A DNA stretch of 54,324 nucleotides from an uncultured Collinsella sp. (GCA_900545615.1 UQZM01000008.1:1-54324); one strand, 5' to 3'. Positions 34,228 to 43,021 are shown, numbered from the stretch's first letter. Notes: generated by a model from the letters alone, not told the origin. Made by a program: numbers and translations.

Positions 34228-34249
34228 CCGGCGTTCTGCCGAACGCCGG
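34228..34249 (+). terminator. Hairpin after GH1
   Basis: CCGGCGTT (34228-34235) pairs with AACGCCGG (34242-34249). It resembles the first hairpins of elements B and C. A 14-nt tandem duplication (TTGAGTTCCGGCG) precedes it. No T-run follows. Confidence 0.45.
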
Positions 34250-34257
34250 ATCGGCAG

Positions 34258-34334
34258 CCGATTGCGTGACCACCGACGTCGATGACGATGGCATCTGGAA
34301 TGCCTTTGTTCGTCTGGGGCTTATCGAGGATTAA
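34258..34334 (+). pseudogene. Possible gene remnant (C-terminal tail)
   Basis: A short frame reading DDDGIWNAFVRLGLIED before TAA looks like the end of a protein but has no start or upstream body. The parent family is unknown. It could be chance. The rest of the gap to crr holds a GGGCTC-type hairpin (34384-34403) and the crr promoter. Confidence 0.2.
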
Positions 34335-34407
34335 TCGACAATATGAGTGCCACTGGGGAAAAGGTTTTGGGAAGGGCTTGGAAGGGCTCTCGATTCGAGC
34401 CCTCACC

Positions 34408-34436
34408 TTAGCAATTTGGCCATTTGGCACTATAAT
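34408..34436 (+). promoter_or_regulatory. crr promoter
   Basis: A perfect TATAAT (34431-34436) lies 17 bp after TTAGCA (34408-34413), a 4/6 match to the -35 consensus. It is about 50 nt before the IIA start codon, with no other gene between. Confidence 0.65.
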
Positions 34437-34485
34437 CACCATAGGCATGCGCATAACGTTGCGCTTAATCAAGAGGAGAAAACGT

Positions 34486-35022
34486 ATGGGTCTGTTTGAT
34501 ATGTTCAAGAAGAAGGCTGAGCCCGCGGCTGCCGCTGCTCCTGCCTCCATCTCTACTTCTGCCGGCGCCGACGTGCTGTGCTCGCCCGTCAAGGGCAAGG
34601 TCATCAAGATGGCCGACGTGCCCGATCCCGTCTTTAGCGGCGAGGTGCTGGGCAAGGGCTGCGCCGTGTGGCCCGAGGACGATCTGGTCTACGCTCCCTG
34701 CGACGGCAAGGTGACCGTCACCATGGGTCACGCCGTGGGCCTGCAGTCCGATAGCGGCATCGAGGTTTTGGTGCACGTTGGCGTCGATACCGTCAACATG
34801 AACGGCGACGGCTTCGAGGGCTTCGTCAAGGCTGACGATGTCGTTAAGGCTGGCCAGCCTATGCTCAAGATCGACCGCGCCAAGATCGCCGCTGCCGGCT
34901 ACAAGGACTGCGTCGTCGTGGCTGTGTCCAACACCGCCGAGTTCGCCGACGTCGAGCTCGCCGTCGAGGCTGAGTCTGCCGTTGCTGCTGGTGACGCCAT
35001 CGTTAAGGTCGTCCGCAAGTAA
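34486..35022 (+). CDS. crr: PTS glucose-type EIIA, standalone
   Basis: A 178-residue IIA(Glc)-type protein. An Ala-rich linker (about 11-30) precedes the IIA domain. Phosphorylation is expected at His97 in VLVHVGVDTV, with His82 (GHAVG) as the partner histidine. The ATG at 34486 has AAGAGGAGAA before it. As the only IIA in the window it can serve the IIBC permeases at 12624 and 24433, which lack this domain. It has its own promoter and terminator. Confidence 0.92.
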   Translation: MGLFDMFKKKAEPAAAAAPASISTSAGADVLCSPVKGKVIKMADVPDPVFSGEVLGKGCAVWPEDDLVYAPCDGKVTVTMGHAVGLQSDSGIEVLVHVGVDTVNMNGDGFEGFVKADDVVKAGQPMLKIDRAKIAAAGYKDCVVVAVSNTAEFADVELAVEAESAVAAGDAIVKVVRK

Positions 35023-35047
35023 GCCGCGGCAACATAAGGGTGTTTTG

Positions 35048-35078
35048 GGGTGGTCGAATCGTTCGACCACCCTTTTTT
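35048..35078 (+). terminator. Terminator after crr
   Basis: Perfect 11-bp stem (35048-35058 with 35062-35072), 3-nt loop, then six T. Confidence 0.92.
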
Positions 35079-35257
35079 ATTACAATGCGGCGGAGCGTTT
35101 TATTGCGCGTTGGGCGGACCGGTAAACCGTTCGGACGTTAAATCGAGCCGACTGCGCCTTTGCTTTGCCGGGGGTGTTCGTTAGCTGCTAGTATGGCCTT
35201 ATTGTTACGACGTGCGCCGCGTCGGGAAGCGCGGTGCCGCTTGTTGGGAGGAATCTC

Positions 35258-35815
35258 ATGAAAAAGAAGCTGCTGCTTGTGCCCCTGATGGCTGTTCTGG
35301 TCGCGTGCGTGGTTGTGCTTTCCGGCTGCGGAGGTCCTTCGGTTGAGGAGCTCATCACCGAGGATCTTACGACGCAGTTTGACGAGGTCAAGAACGGTGG
35401 CGACGACTTCCTCGCCGGCCTGGAAGAGGCTTCGGGCGACGAGTTCGAGCAGCTGGGCATCGATCCCAAGGAGTACGCCAAGAGCTATCTCGAGGGCTTT
35501 GACTACAAGATCGGCGACGTGACGGTCGACGAGGACAAGGGCACCGCGACTGCCGAGGTCACCATTACCTGCAAGTCCATGAACCAGATCGTTGAGGATT
35601 TTGCCACCCAGTATCAGGAGAAGGTCGCCGCGCTCGATTCGATGCCTTCCGATGACGAGCTGTACAAGATGGCCGGTCAGGTTATGGTCGATGTGACCAA
35701 GGCTGCTAAGACCAAGGACACCAAGGTCACCTTCAAGTACTCCTGCAATGACGACGGCGAGTGGTCTGCTGACGATTCCGCAACCAACGAGATGATGAAT
35801 GCCATGATGAGCTAG
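35258..35815 (+). CDS. Putative lipoprotein
   Basis: A 185-residue protein with a lipoprotein signal peptide: MKKK, a hydrophobic stretch and the lipobox LSGC (lipidated Cys about residue 24). The mature part is acidic and mixed helix/strand, without motifs I recognise. Similar small lipoproteins with a repeated DUF-type fold are common in Coriobacteriia. The ATG at 35258 follows GGGAGGA. It would be anchored outside the cell membrane. The neighbours give no clue to its role. Confidence 0.75.
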   Translation: MKKKLLLVPLMAVLVACVVVLSGCGGPSVEELITEDLTTQFDEVKNGGDDFLAGLEEASGDEFEQLGIDPKEYAKSYLEGFDYKIGDVTVDEDKGTATAEVTITCKSMNQIVEDFATQYQEKVAALDSMPSDDELYKMAGQVMVDVTKAAKTKDTKVTFKYSCNDDGEWSADDSATNEMMNAMMS

Positions 35816-35819
35816 TTCG

Positions 35820-35970
35820 TTGCGGCGTTTTACCAAACGCCGCAACTGCTCGACGCTGCAAACGCCCCTAAGCGGCAATCTGACGTTCAATTTCAAGGGC
35901 GCGACCAGAAGGTCAGCGCCCTTTCATTTCACGTCACCTTGCTCGCTTAGGGGCGTTTTCGCTGTCCGTC
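35820..35970 (+). repeat. Long 3'-UTR palindrome, copy C (after lipoprotein)
   Basis: It starts 4 nt after the lipoprotein stop with a 10-bp hairpin (35820-35845, TTACCA loop). GACGCTGC (35852-35859) and GTCCGTC (35964-35970) follow, around a 15-bp stem (AAACGCCCCTAAGCG with complement) and an inner GGGCGC-GACCAGAAGGTC-GCGCCC hairpin. Relative to copy B the stems are changed on both sides together. Confidence 0.7.
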
Positions 35971-35997
35971 CTCTACCTGCGGCGTTGTCATGGTAGT

Positions 35998-36105
35998 CAT
36001 TGGGGACGTTCTTAAATGACTAGTCAAAAGGGACACTCTTGCGGCACTTGGGGACGTTCCTTTTCTGCCGACAGTTGGGGGCACTCCTTGCACCAGCGCT
36101 GCATC
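35998..36105 (+). repeat. REP-like repeat cluster
   Basis: Successive TTGGGGACGTTCTT, GGGACACTCTTGCGGCA, TTGGGGACGTTCCTTTT and TTGGGGGCACTCC words give a tandem or nested version of the GGGGACGT family. Confidence 0.65.
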
Positions 36106-36146
36106 GAATGCTCGGGAAAATGCGAGCCGGTATTTGGCTGAATAAT

Positions 36147-36190
36147 GGGTCGCGGTTTCCGGATGGGGTGGGTTGCGGAAACCGCGACCC
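36147..36190. terminator. 14-bp perfect hairpin downstream of gph
   Basis: 36147-36160 pairs perfectly with 36177-36190 around a G-rich loop. It lies about 75 nt past the stop of the minus-strand phosphatase gene; no T-run is evident. Confidence 0.5.
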
Positions 36191-36264
36191 GGAAGATTGC
36201 TCCAAAACGGGATGCGCTTTCCGTGCGGAAGAATTGTCGCAGCTGCGTTAAGCGGTGTCGCTCG

Positions 36265-36933
36265 TTATTCGCCCAGCACCAGCGCCGCGAGCTCTGCCTG
36301 GGTGTCCACCACGTAGTCGGCGCCGGCGGCTTCCAGCTCTGCGCGGCCGCGGAAGCCCCAGCTGACGCCCGCGCTCTTAAGGCCGGCGTTGTGGCCGGTC
36401 AGAACATCGACATTCGAATCGCCCACATAGAGCGTGGTTGCCGGATCGGCGCCCAGCTCCTTCATCACATGCAGCGTGACGGGTGCCTCGGGCTTGGGCG
36501 GAAATGCGTCCACACGGCCCTGCACCAGCGCAAAGCACTCGGAACCAAAATACTTCTCGATAAGCGGGGCTGCCGAAATATGATCCTTGTTAGTGAGCAC
36601 GGCAAGCTGAACGCCCGCTGCGCGCAGACGGTCGAGCATCTCAATCGTGCCGGCGTAGGGAGCGGTGTGGTCCTCCTTGTGCTCGCCGTAGTAAGCCCTA
36701 AACTCGGCAAGCGTCTGCTCAAACATACGGCTGTCGCCTGCATACTCGGCGGGCATAAAGCGCTCGACCAGCTTAAGCATGCCGTTTCCCACTTTGTAGC
36801 GGTACTCGTCCACGGCAAACGTGGGCCAGCCGTGCATCTCGCAGGTGTGGTTGCCGGCGGCCGCCAGGTCCTCAATCGTGTTGAGAAGGGTGCCGTCTAA
36901 ATCAAAAATCACATGGTAAAAAGCTGCTGCCAT
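36265..36933 (-). CDS. gph: HAD phosphatase, phosphoglycolate phosphatase-like
   Basis: A 222-residue HAD-superfamily hydrolase with motif I DLDGTLLNT (nucleophile Asp11, Asp13), motif II VLTNKD, the motif III lysine region (PPKPEAP) and motif IV GDSNVD. The cap domain lies between residues about 17 and 85. It probably removes phosphate from phosphoglycolate or a similar small metabolite. I chose the ATG at 36933, preceded by GGGAG. It follows hypE 125 nt downstream on the same strand but may be separately transcribed. Confidence 0.85.
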   Translation of the reverse strand: MAAAFYHVIFDLDGTLLNTIEDLAAAGNHTCEMHGWPTFAVDEYRYKVGNGMLKLVERFMPAEYAGDSRMFEQTLAEFRAYYGEHKEDHTAPYAGTIEMLDRLRAAGVQLAVLTNKDHISAAPLIEKYFGSECFALVQGRVDAFPPKPEAPVTLHVMKELGADPATTLYVGDSNVDVLTGHNAGLKSAGVSWGFRGRAELEAAGADYVVDTQAELAALVLGE

Positions 36934-37057
36934 GGGTGCTCCCGTCATTGGGTTTCAAAACGCACCCCATAATACTGGGCTTCCGCGTTGGGCGTGCTTG
37001 GAATCTGAACATCTTTAGGGTTATCGAGTCACATCGCGCCAGCCGTGCAATTCCGCC

Positions 37058-38092
37058 CTAGCAAATTCTCGGCAGCTGCTCTCCTACGAGCATGTCGAGG
37101 ATGCGGGTCGATCCCCAGCCGGTGCGTACGCGCACGGCGGGTCGAGCGCCCTCGGCAAGCGGCAGCACGCGACCGATGATGGCGGCGTTCTCGCCGTAGC
37201 GGGCGGCGCGCATGGCCGCCAGCGCGGCATCGGCCTGCTCGGCCGGCACCACGACGACCATCTTGCCCTCGTTTGCCACCTGCAGAACGTCGTAGCCGAG
37301 CATCTCACATGCCGCCTGCACGTCGGGGCGCACGGGCACGGCATCCTCGTCGATCTCCATGGCAACGCCGCTGGCCTGGGCAAACTCGTTGAGCGTGGAT
37401 GCCAGGCCGCCGCGCGTGGGGTCGCGGAAGCAGCGGGTGTCGGGGGCAGCGGCGAGCACGTCGGCAATCAGATGATTGAGCGGCGCAGCGTCGCTTTCGA
37501 TGTTGCTCGAAAACGCCAAGCCCTCGCGCTGGCTCATGATGGCGATGCCGTGGTCGCCTAGCGTACCCGATACCAGGATGGCGTCGCCGGGCCGGCAGTT
37601 TGCACCGCTGAGCGCTACGCCCGCGGGCACTTCGCCCACGCCGGCGGTATTGATGTAGACGCCGTCGGCACCGCCACGCTCGACCACCTTGGTGTCGCCG
37701 GTGATAATCTTCACGCCTGCCTCATGTGCCGTTTCGGCCATGGTCTGCACAATCTGGCGCAGCTTGTCCATGGGATAGCCCTCTTCGAGGATAAAACCGC
37801 ATGAGAGGTAGCGCACGTTAGCGCCCGAGGTCGCGACGTCGTTGACGGTTCCGCATACGGCGAGGCGACCGATATTGCCGCCGGGGAAGAACTGCGGCGT
37901 TACCACAAAGCTGTCGGTCGACATGGCGATTCGCCCGCTTGCGGGCAGCGCGGCGACACCGGCGTCGTTGCCCGCAAGCAGCTCGGGCGACCCAAAGGCA
38001 TCCAAAAAGACCTCATCGATAATGCGCTTCATCATCTGGCCGCCGGAGCCGTGGCCCAGCAGGACAGTGCTATCGGTGACGCTATGGGACAT
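37058..38092 (-). CDS. hypE: Hydrogenase maturation protein HypE
   Basis: A 344-residue HypE. The C-terminal tail PRIC carries the cysteine that takes the carbamoyl group from HypF and is dehydrated to a thiocyanate, the source of the cyanide ligand of [NiFe] hydrogenase iron. The N-terminal LGHGSGGQMM and the AIR-synthase-type ATP-binding fold are typical. It is 48 nt downstream of hypD in the same operon. Confidence 0.96.
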   Translation of the reverse strand: MSHSVTDSTVLLGHGSGGQMMKRIIDEVFLDAFGSPELLAGNDAGVAALPASGRIAMSTDSFVVTPQFFPGGNIGRLAVCGTVNDVATSGANVRYLSCGFILEEGYPMDKLRQIVQTMAETAHEAGVKIITGDTKVVERGGADGVYINTAGVGEVPAGVALSGANCRPGDAILVSGTLGDHGIAIMSQREGLAFSSNIESDAAPLNHLIADVLAAAPDTRCFRDPTRGGLASTLNEFAQASGVAMEIDEDAVPVRPDVQAACEMLGYDVLQVANEGKMVVVVPAEQADAALAAMRAARYGENAAIIGRVLPLAEGARPAVRVRTGWGSTRILDMLVGEQLPRIC

Positions 38093-38140
38093 ATCGAAAA
38101 CTCCAATCGTGGGTGGTGCCAGCGTGCGGGTGCGTCCGGG

Positions 38141-39253
38141 CTAGCCGTGGTATCTAAAGTACGCCGCGCAGCTGCCTTCGGAGCTCACCATGCAGGGGCC
38201 GACGGGGTGTTCGGGCGTACATGCGTGGCCGAACAACGGGCAGTCGCTCGGCGTGATGGCACCGCGCAGCACGTCGCCGCAGCGGCACCCGCGTGGCTCA
38301 ACCGTCGGTTCAATGGGCACGTCAAAGCGGGCGCCGGCATCAAAGCGCGCGAATTCGGGTCGGATGGAAAGACCCGAGTTGGCAATCGGTCCCAGCCCGC
38401 GCCACGTGGTGTCGCACGGCTCAAATACCTGCTCGACCAGCTGGCGCGCTACGAGATTGCCGTCTGCATTGACGCCACGGCGGTAGGCGTTGCCAATCGC
38501 GGACCTGTCCTCGACAACCATCTGGACCAGCATGCAGATGCCCTGCAGGATATCGACCGGCTCAAATCCCGTGACCACGCCCGGGGTATTGAACTCGTCG
38601 ACCAAAAAGCTAAAGGGTGCCAGGCCTGTGATGGTAGCGACGTGACCAGGCAGGATAAAGCCGTCGATGGTCGTCTCGGGGTCGTTGGAGATCGCACGCA
38701 GAGCCGGCGGCGTGGTCTTGTGAGCACAGTAGACCGAGAAGTTCCGGAGCCCGCGCGCGTCGGCCTCCAGGATAGCGGCGGCAATGGTGGGCGTTGTGGT
38801 CTCAAAGCCGACGCCCATAAAGATGACCGGGCGTTCGGGATTTTGCTCGGCAATGTCGAGTGCGTCGAGCGGGGAGTAGGCGATGCGGATGTCGCGCCCC
38901 GCTGCCTTTTGCGCGGCAAGCGAGGTAGACGATCCGGGCACGCGCATCATGTCGCCAAAGGTGGTGATAATGGCGCCGTCCATGTTGGAAAGCGCGATTG
39001 CGTGATCGATGTCGCGGTTGGCGGTAACGCAAACGGGGCATCCCGGGCCGCTTAGCAGTTTGAGTCCCGTCGGCATAATGGAGCGAAAGCCATAGCGGCC
39101 AATGCTCACGGTATGTGTACCGCAGACTTCCATAAGGTTGATGCTGCGGTTGCCGACAAGCTCATGAATACGATCGATGAGTTCGCGAGCCAGTTTGGGG
39201 TCGCGAAATGCCGAAAAGTCGATACCGGAGCGAACCGGCTGCGCCGCCGCCAC
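38141..39253 (-). CDS. hypD: Hydrogenase maturation protein HypD
   Basis: A 370-residue iron-sulfur protein that acts with HypC as scaffold for assembling the Fe(CN)2CO centre. Conserved cysteines occur in MEVCGTHT, GPGCPVC and the C-terminal cluster (PRGCRCGDVLRG). It starts with GTG at 39253, sharing one base with the hypC stop codon, which supports this start. Confidence 0.95.
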   Translation of the reverse strand: MAAAQPVRSGIDFSAFRDPKLARELIDRIHELVGNRSINLMEVCGTHTVSIGRYGFRSIMPTGLKLLSGPGCPVCVTANRDIDHAIALSNMDGAIITTFGDMMRVPGSSTSLAAQKAAGRDIRIAYSPLDALDIAEQNPERPVIFMGVGFETTTPTIAAAILEADARGLRNFSVYCAHKTTPPALRAISNDPETTIDGFILPGHVATITGLAPFSFLVDEFNTPGVVTGFEPVDILQGICMLVQMVVEDRSAIGNAYRRGVNADGNLVARQLVEQVFEPCDTTWRGLGPIANSGLSIRPEFARFDAGARFDVPIEPTVEPRGCRCGDVLRGAITPSDCPLFGHACTPEHPVGPCMVSSEGSCAAYFRYHG

Positions 39254-39513
39254 TAGTATGCCTCGGCCGGGTTGGTGGCGAGCTGGTCCTCTTCGGCCAG
39301 CTCGGCCATGGTATTGACGAGCTCGAGTGTCTCTTGGGCTTCCTGCTCGTCGACAATCTGAATGCCAAAGCCGGCGTGCACGAGAATATAGTCGCCTACC
39401 TGTGCCGTCGGCACGAGGCGCAGCGAAACGGGGCGCTCGATGCCCATCATGTCGACGGTCGCCTTAAGGTCGTCGTCGCGTTTGACTACTTTACCGGGAA
39501 CGGCAAGGCACAT
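39253..39513 (-). CDS. hypC: Hydrogenase maturation chaperone HypC
   Basis: An 86-residue HypC/HupF chaperone beginning MCLAVPGKV, with the essential N-terminal Cys2 that binds iron with HypD and the hydrogenase large subunit. It overlaps hypD by one base. A 134-nt gap containing a hairpin separates it from hypF. Confidence 0.96.
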   Translation of the reverse strand: MCLAVPGKVVKRDDDLKATVDMMGIERPVSLRLVPTAQVGDYILVHAGFGIQIVDEQEAQETLELVNTMAELAEEDQLATNPAEAY

Positions 39514-39572
39514 AATGTTCCTCTTTTATACGTTTTGCGCTGGATAGGCGCCTAATTACCCATCAGATGATG

Positions 39573-39607
39573 GTAACGCTCGCGGGAGTCGCGAGCAAAC
39601 GCGTTAC
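39573..39607. terminator. Hairpin between hypF and hypC
   Basis: GTAACG/CGTTAC outer and GCTCGCG/CGCGAGC inner arms pair in the 134-nt hypF-hypC gap. It may be a partial terminator or a processing site within the operon; no T-run is seen. Confidence 0.4.
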
Positions 39608-39647
39608 ACCTGTGAGACGGTTGAGCGCGGCGGCGTGCGAGGGCGAG

Positions 39648-42119
39648 CTATTGCGATGCGATCTGCGCAAGACGAGCGCGCGCGACAGCCGCCTGACCGT
39701 AGGCGATGCAGCCGTCGTTGACGGGCACAGTGTGGGGGACCAAGACGGCAAGACCGGCGTCTTTGAGTTCGTGGGTAAGGAGCTGAAGCAAAAGCCGGTT
39801 CATGAACACACCGCCCGAGAGCGCGACGGTATCGATGCCTTCGCGCGCGCAGATATCGCTGGCGATGCGTGCCGAGGAGCGTGCAACGGCGACATGGAAG
39901 CCGAGCGCGAGCCTGTCGGCGGGCGCCCCGGCTTCAATTCCCTCCAAAAGTGCCTCAAAGAGTGCTTTCTGGTCCAGAACATAGGGGCCGTCCAACCACG
40001 ATGGGCCAGATGCGGAATAGCCGGCGTTGTCGTCGGGAAAATGGGCGATTTCGCTGTCGAGCGCGCGCCAGGCGGCGGCTTCGAGCTCGATGGCGGGTTC
40101 GCCCTCGTAGGTCGCCTGGCCGCAAATGCCCAAAATCGCGGCTGCGGCATCAAACAGGCGACCCATGCTGCTGGTGCGCGGGCTGTTGATGCCGCACTCG
40201 ATCATCGTTGCCGTTATGCTGCGCGTCTGCTCGTCAAGACTGTTCAAGAGCCCCGCGGCTCCCGGGTGCTCGAGCAGGTCGAGCTCGCTGAGCAGGGCAA
40301 AGGCGTTGCGGCGGGCATCGTGTACGGATGCCGCGCCACCGGGAAGCGCCCAAGTGCGCAGATGCGCGACGCGCTCAAAATCGGCGAGATGGGCGATAAA
40401 AAACTCGCCGCCCCATATGGTGCCATCGGTGCCGGCACCCGTGCCGTCGAAGGCGATGCCGAGGACACGCGCATCGGGCGCAAGCCGGCCTGCGGCAATC
40501 GCCTCTGCCATTACGCTCGCGATGTGCGCATGATGGTGCTGGACTTCGATAAGCGGCAGATTATGCTCCCGTGCCTGTTCGCGCGCCCATTGGCTCGACA
40601 GATAGCTGGGATGCATGTCGCATGCCAAGGCGGCGGGTGCCAGGTCAAAGAGGTTTTCCAGACGCGAGCGCGCGGCGCTCCAAGCATCGAAAGTCGCGCC
40701 GTTTTCGACATCGCCGATATGCTGTGACACAAAACAGGCCGTATGGCCGTCGGCGTCCTCGCGCGAGAGTGCGATCGTGGCTTTTTGCTGCGGCCCGCAG
40801 GCGAGTACGCAGGGCGTGGTGTCGTCGAGTGCCGGCAACGACAGCGGTTGCGGCGCATATCCGCGTGCGCGACGCACGGGCATGACGGCCCCGTCGACCA
40901 CGCGTACCACGGAGTCGTCGTAGCGCGACAGAATCGCGCGGTCGTTACCGAGCAGCGCATCGGCGATGCCGGCGGCAACAAGGTGCTCCCATGCAAGGAC
41001 ATCGTCGGTCTCGATGGGCTCTTCGCTCAGGTTTCCGCTGGTCATGACGAGTGCTTGCATGCCGTGCGCCGCGGCTGCGGCGAGCAGTAAATGTTGAAGC
41101 GGGGTGTAGGGGAGCATGACGCCGAGCTCGGGCAAGTCGTGCGCGACGGATGGCGCGAGTTCGAGGGCGTTGGGGGAGCCGTGGGCGTCGTTGCCGGCCG
41201 CGCGGCGGCGTAGAAGCACAATGGGACGAACGCTGCCGGCCAGCAGGTCGCGCTCAACGCCATCGATATGACACAGGCACTCGGCGTCGGCAAGGCCGCG
41301 CACCATAACGGCAAGTGGCTTGTTGCTGCGACGCTTGCGACGGCGCAGCTCGCATACCGCTTGTTCGTTGGCGGCGTTGCAGGCTAGGTGGAACCCACCG
41401 AGACCCTTGATGGCGACGATGCCGCCGCCTGCCAGTAGCTCGACGCAGCGTTCGATGATGGCATCGCTGGCCTCGCGCGCGGAGCCGACGGCCGGTGTTG
41501 CGTCGGCAACCGCTGGCACAACGTCGCGATTGGCCTCACGCCACGTAATATGCGGTCCGCAATCAAAGCAGGCATCGGGCTGCGCGTGAAACCGCCGATC
41601 GAGTGGGTCAGCATACTCTGCGGCACAGGTGGAGCACATGGGAAAACGATCCATCGAGGTTGCCGCTCGGTCATAGGGCAGCGAGCGGATGATGGTAAAG
41701 CGCGGTCCGCAATTGGTGCAGTTGATAAAGGGATAATGAAAGCGTCGGTCGGCGGGGTCGAACAACTCGCGCAGGCAGTCGTCGCACGTGGCGATGTCGG
41801 GTGAGATGAGCGTCGTGTGGGCGGTTTGATCCTGCGACGCCACAATTCGAAAGCCCCGTTCGTTGGCGGCGTCCCAGTCGCCGGGTGCTAGGTCTATAAG
41901 CTCGACATGCTCTACGCGAGACGCCGCAGGCGCATACTCGGAAAGCGCGGCGACAAATTCGTCGAGCGACTCACTTTGAGCGTGTGCCTCGATATGCACG
42001 CCATCGCCCGCGTTGAGTACCCAGCCACAAATCCCGTGCGCCATGGCCTCGCGATACACAAACGGTCGCATGCCGACACCCTGCACAATGCCCGTTACAT
42101 GGATATGCACATGCCGCAT
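39648..42119 (-). CDS. hypF: Carbamoyltransferase HypF
   Basis: An 823-residue HypF with the usual order: acylphosphatase-like domain (about 1-90, VQGVGMRPFVYREA), two zinc fingers (CDDCL with CTNCG, and CSTC with CFDCG, about 112-190), a YrdC-like domain (about 210-400), and a Kae1-like carbamoyl-transfer domain (VQHHHAHIASV, near 515). It makes the carbamoyl-AMP and transfers it to HypE for cyanide ligand synthesis. It starts 29 nt after nikR. Confidence 0.96.
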   Translation of the reverse strand: MRHVHIHVTGIVQGVGMRPFVYREAMAHGICGWVLNAGDGVHIEAHAQSESLDEFVAALSEYAPAASRVEHVELIDLAPGDWDAANERGFRIVASQDQTAHTTLISPDIATCDDCLRELFDPADRRFHYPFINCTNCGPRFTIIRSLPYDRAATSMDRFPMCSTCAAEYADPLDRRFHAQPDACFDCGPHITWREANRDVVPAVADATPAVGSAREASDAIIERCVELLAGGGIVAIKGLGGFHLACNAANEQAVCELRRRKRRSNKPLAVMVRGLADAECLCHIDGVERDLLAGSVRPIVLLRRRAAGNDAHGSPNALELAPSVAHDLPELGVMLPYTPLQHLLLAAAAAHGMQALVMTSGNLSEEPIETDDVLAWEHLVAAGIADALLGNDRAILSRYDDSVVRVVDGAVMPVRRARGYAPQPLSLPALDDTTPCVLACGPQQKATIALSREDADGHTACFVSQHIGDVENGATFDAWSAARSRLENLFDLAPAALACDMHPSYLSSQWAREQAREHNLPLIEVQHHHAHIASVMAEAIAAGRLAPDARVLGIAFDGTGAGTDGTIWGGEFFIAHLADFERVAHLRTWALPGGAASVHDARRNAFALLSELDLLEHPGAAGLLNSLDEQTRSITATMIECGINSPRTSSMGRLFDAAAAILGICGQATYEGEPAIELEAAAWRALDSEIAHFPDDNAGYSASGPSWLDGPYVLDQKALFEALLEGIEAGAPADRLALGFHVAVARSSARIASDICAREGIDTVALSGGVFMNRLLLQLLTHELKDAGLAVLVPHTVPVNDGCIAYGQAAVARARLAQIASQ

Positions 42120-42148
42120 GTGACCCTCCTTCGTTGAAATGTGTGCTG

Positions 42149-42661
42149 CTACAGCCCCAGGCTCTGCTCGGTGGCGGCACAGGTGAGCTCGCCGTGTTTA
42201 ACGCCGCGCAGGCCCAGCAGACGGTCTGCCAGCTCGTAGACGCGCTCGCCGCGACCCTTAAGCGCCAGAATCTCCAAGCAGTTGTGGTGATCCAGGTGCA
42301 CATGCATGGTCGATACGATCTCGTCGGTGTAGTCGTGCTGCACCTCGTCCAGACGGCGCGTCAGGTCGCCGGTGTGATGGTCGTAAATCATGGTGAGCGA
42401 CCCGATGACCTGCTCGTTGGGCGTTCGCATCTGCTCCTTGGCAATGGAGGCGCGAATCAGGTCGCGCACGGCCTCGGAGCGGTTGGCCACGTCGCCGCGG
42501 CGCGCGATCTGCTCGTCAAAGCGGCGCAGCAGGTCGTCGGGCGCGGTGACCGAAAAGCGGACCAGCTCGGAGGCGGAGCCGCTGCAACGGCAGTCCACGT
42601 CGCCGGTCGGCCCGTGCGAATGCTCGTGTCCGTGATCGCAGGTGTGCTCGTGCTCGGCCAC
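42149..42661 (-). CDS. nikR: Nickel-responsive regulator NikR
   Basis: A 170-residue NikR. An extra His/Cys-rich N-terminal tail (about 1-28: HEHTCDHGHEHSHG, CRC) precedes the ribbon-helix-helix DNA-binding domain (about 32-75, VRFSVTAPDDLL). The ACT-like nickel domain follows with the ligands in VQHDYTDEIV and MHVHLDHHNC. It controls nickel uptake or nickel enzymes. Here it is in the hyp operon, 1 nt from the upstream small gene and 29 nt from hypF, so nickel supply may tune hydrogenase maturation. Confidence 0.93.
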   Translation of the reverse strand: MAEHEHTCDHGHEHSHGPTGDVDCRCSGSASELVRFSVTAPDDLLRRFDEQIARRGDVANRSEAVRDLIRASIAKEQMRTPNEQVIGSLTMIYDHHTGDLTRRLDEVQHDYTDEIVSTMHVHLDHHNCLEILALKGRGERVYELADRLLGLRGVKHGELTCAATEQSLGL

Positions 42662-42662
42662 G

Positions 42663-42911
42663 CTACACCAGCTTTACGGAGCCAACGGAGTTATGGTCGG
42701 CCTCGATGGCCTCCTCGTAGCCCTCGAGTGCGTCGTGAGCCTCGTGGAGCGCCGCCATGGCGGCCTCGAGTTTGGCGCCAATGCGCTCCATATCAAAGTT
42801 CTCGGTCGCATGCAGCAGCTGATGGCTCCACTCGTGGGCGAGCTCGATCGTGTCGTCGACCTGCTTGACGCTCATGGCAAGCTGGCTCATGTTCATTCCG
42901 ACGTCATGCAT
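42663..42911 (-). CDS. Small helical protein at head of hyp operon
   Basis: An 82-residue protein predicted almost wholly alpha-helical (two long helices), with three His residues (HDVG, AHEWSH, LHEAHD) and no Cys. I do not recognise the family. It ends 1 nt before nikR, so co-transcription with nikR and hypF is very likely. A hydrogenase- or nickel-related role is inferred from position only. GGAGAC precedes the start, and the Met at 42911 looks right. Confidence 0.65.
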   Translation of the reverse strand: MHDVGMNMSQLAMSVKQVDDTIELAHEWSHQLLHATENFDMERIGAKLEAAMAALHEAHDALEGYEEAIEADHNSVGSVKLV

Positions 42912-42988
42912 GGAAAGTCTCCTTTTGTACGGGTCTAATCAGTGGTTCAGATTCTACTACGCCCGCTTTGCGCATCGCCGCATAAGAA

Positions 42989-43021
42989 AACGGGTGCGAG
43001 TCCGTCTGACCCGCACCCGTT
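42989..43021. terminator. Hairpin between trxA and hyp operon
   Basis: AACGGGTGCG (42989-42998) pairs with CGCACCCGTT (43012-43021). Both neighbours run on the minus strand, so it most likely ends the trxA transcript. Confidence 0.75.

Noticed and set aside
37058..42119. A complete hydrogenase locus
   Set aside because: Only maturation genes hypE, D, C, F and nikR are present; no structural hydrogenase, hypA or hypB in the window.
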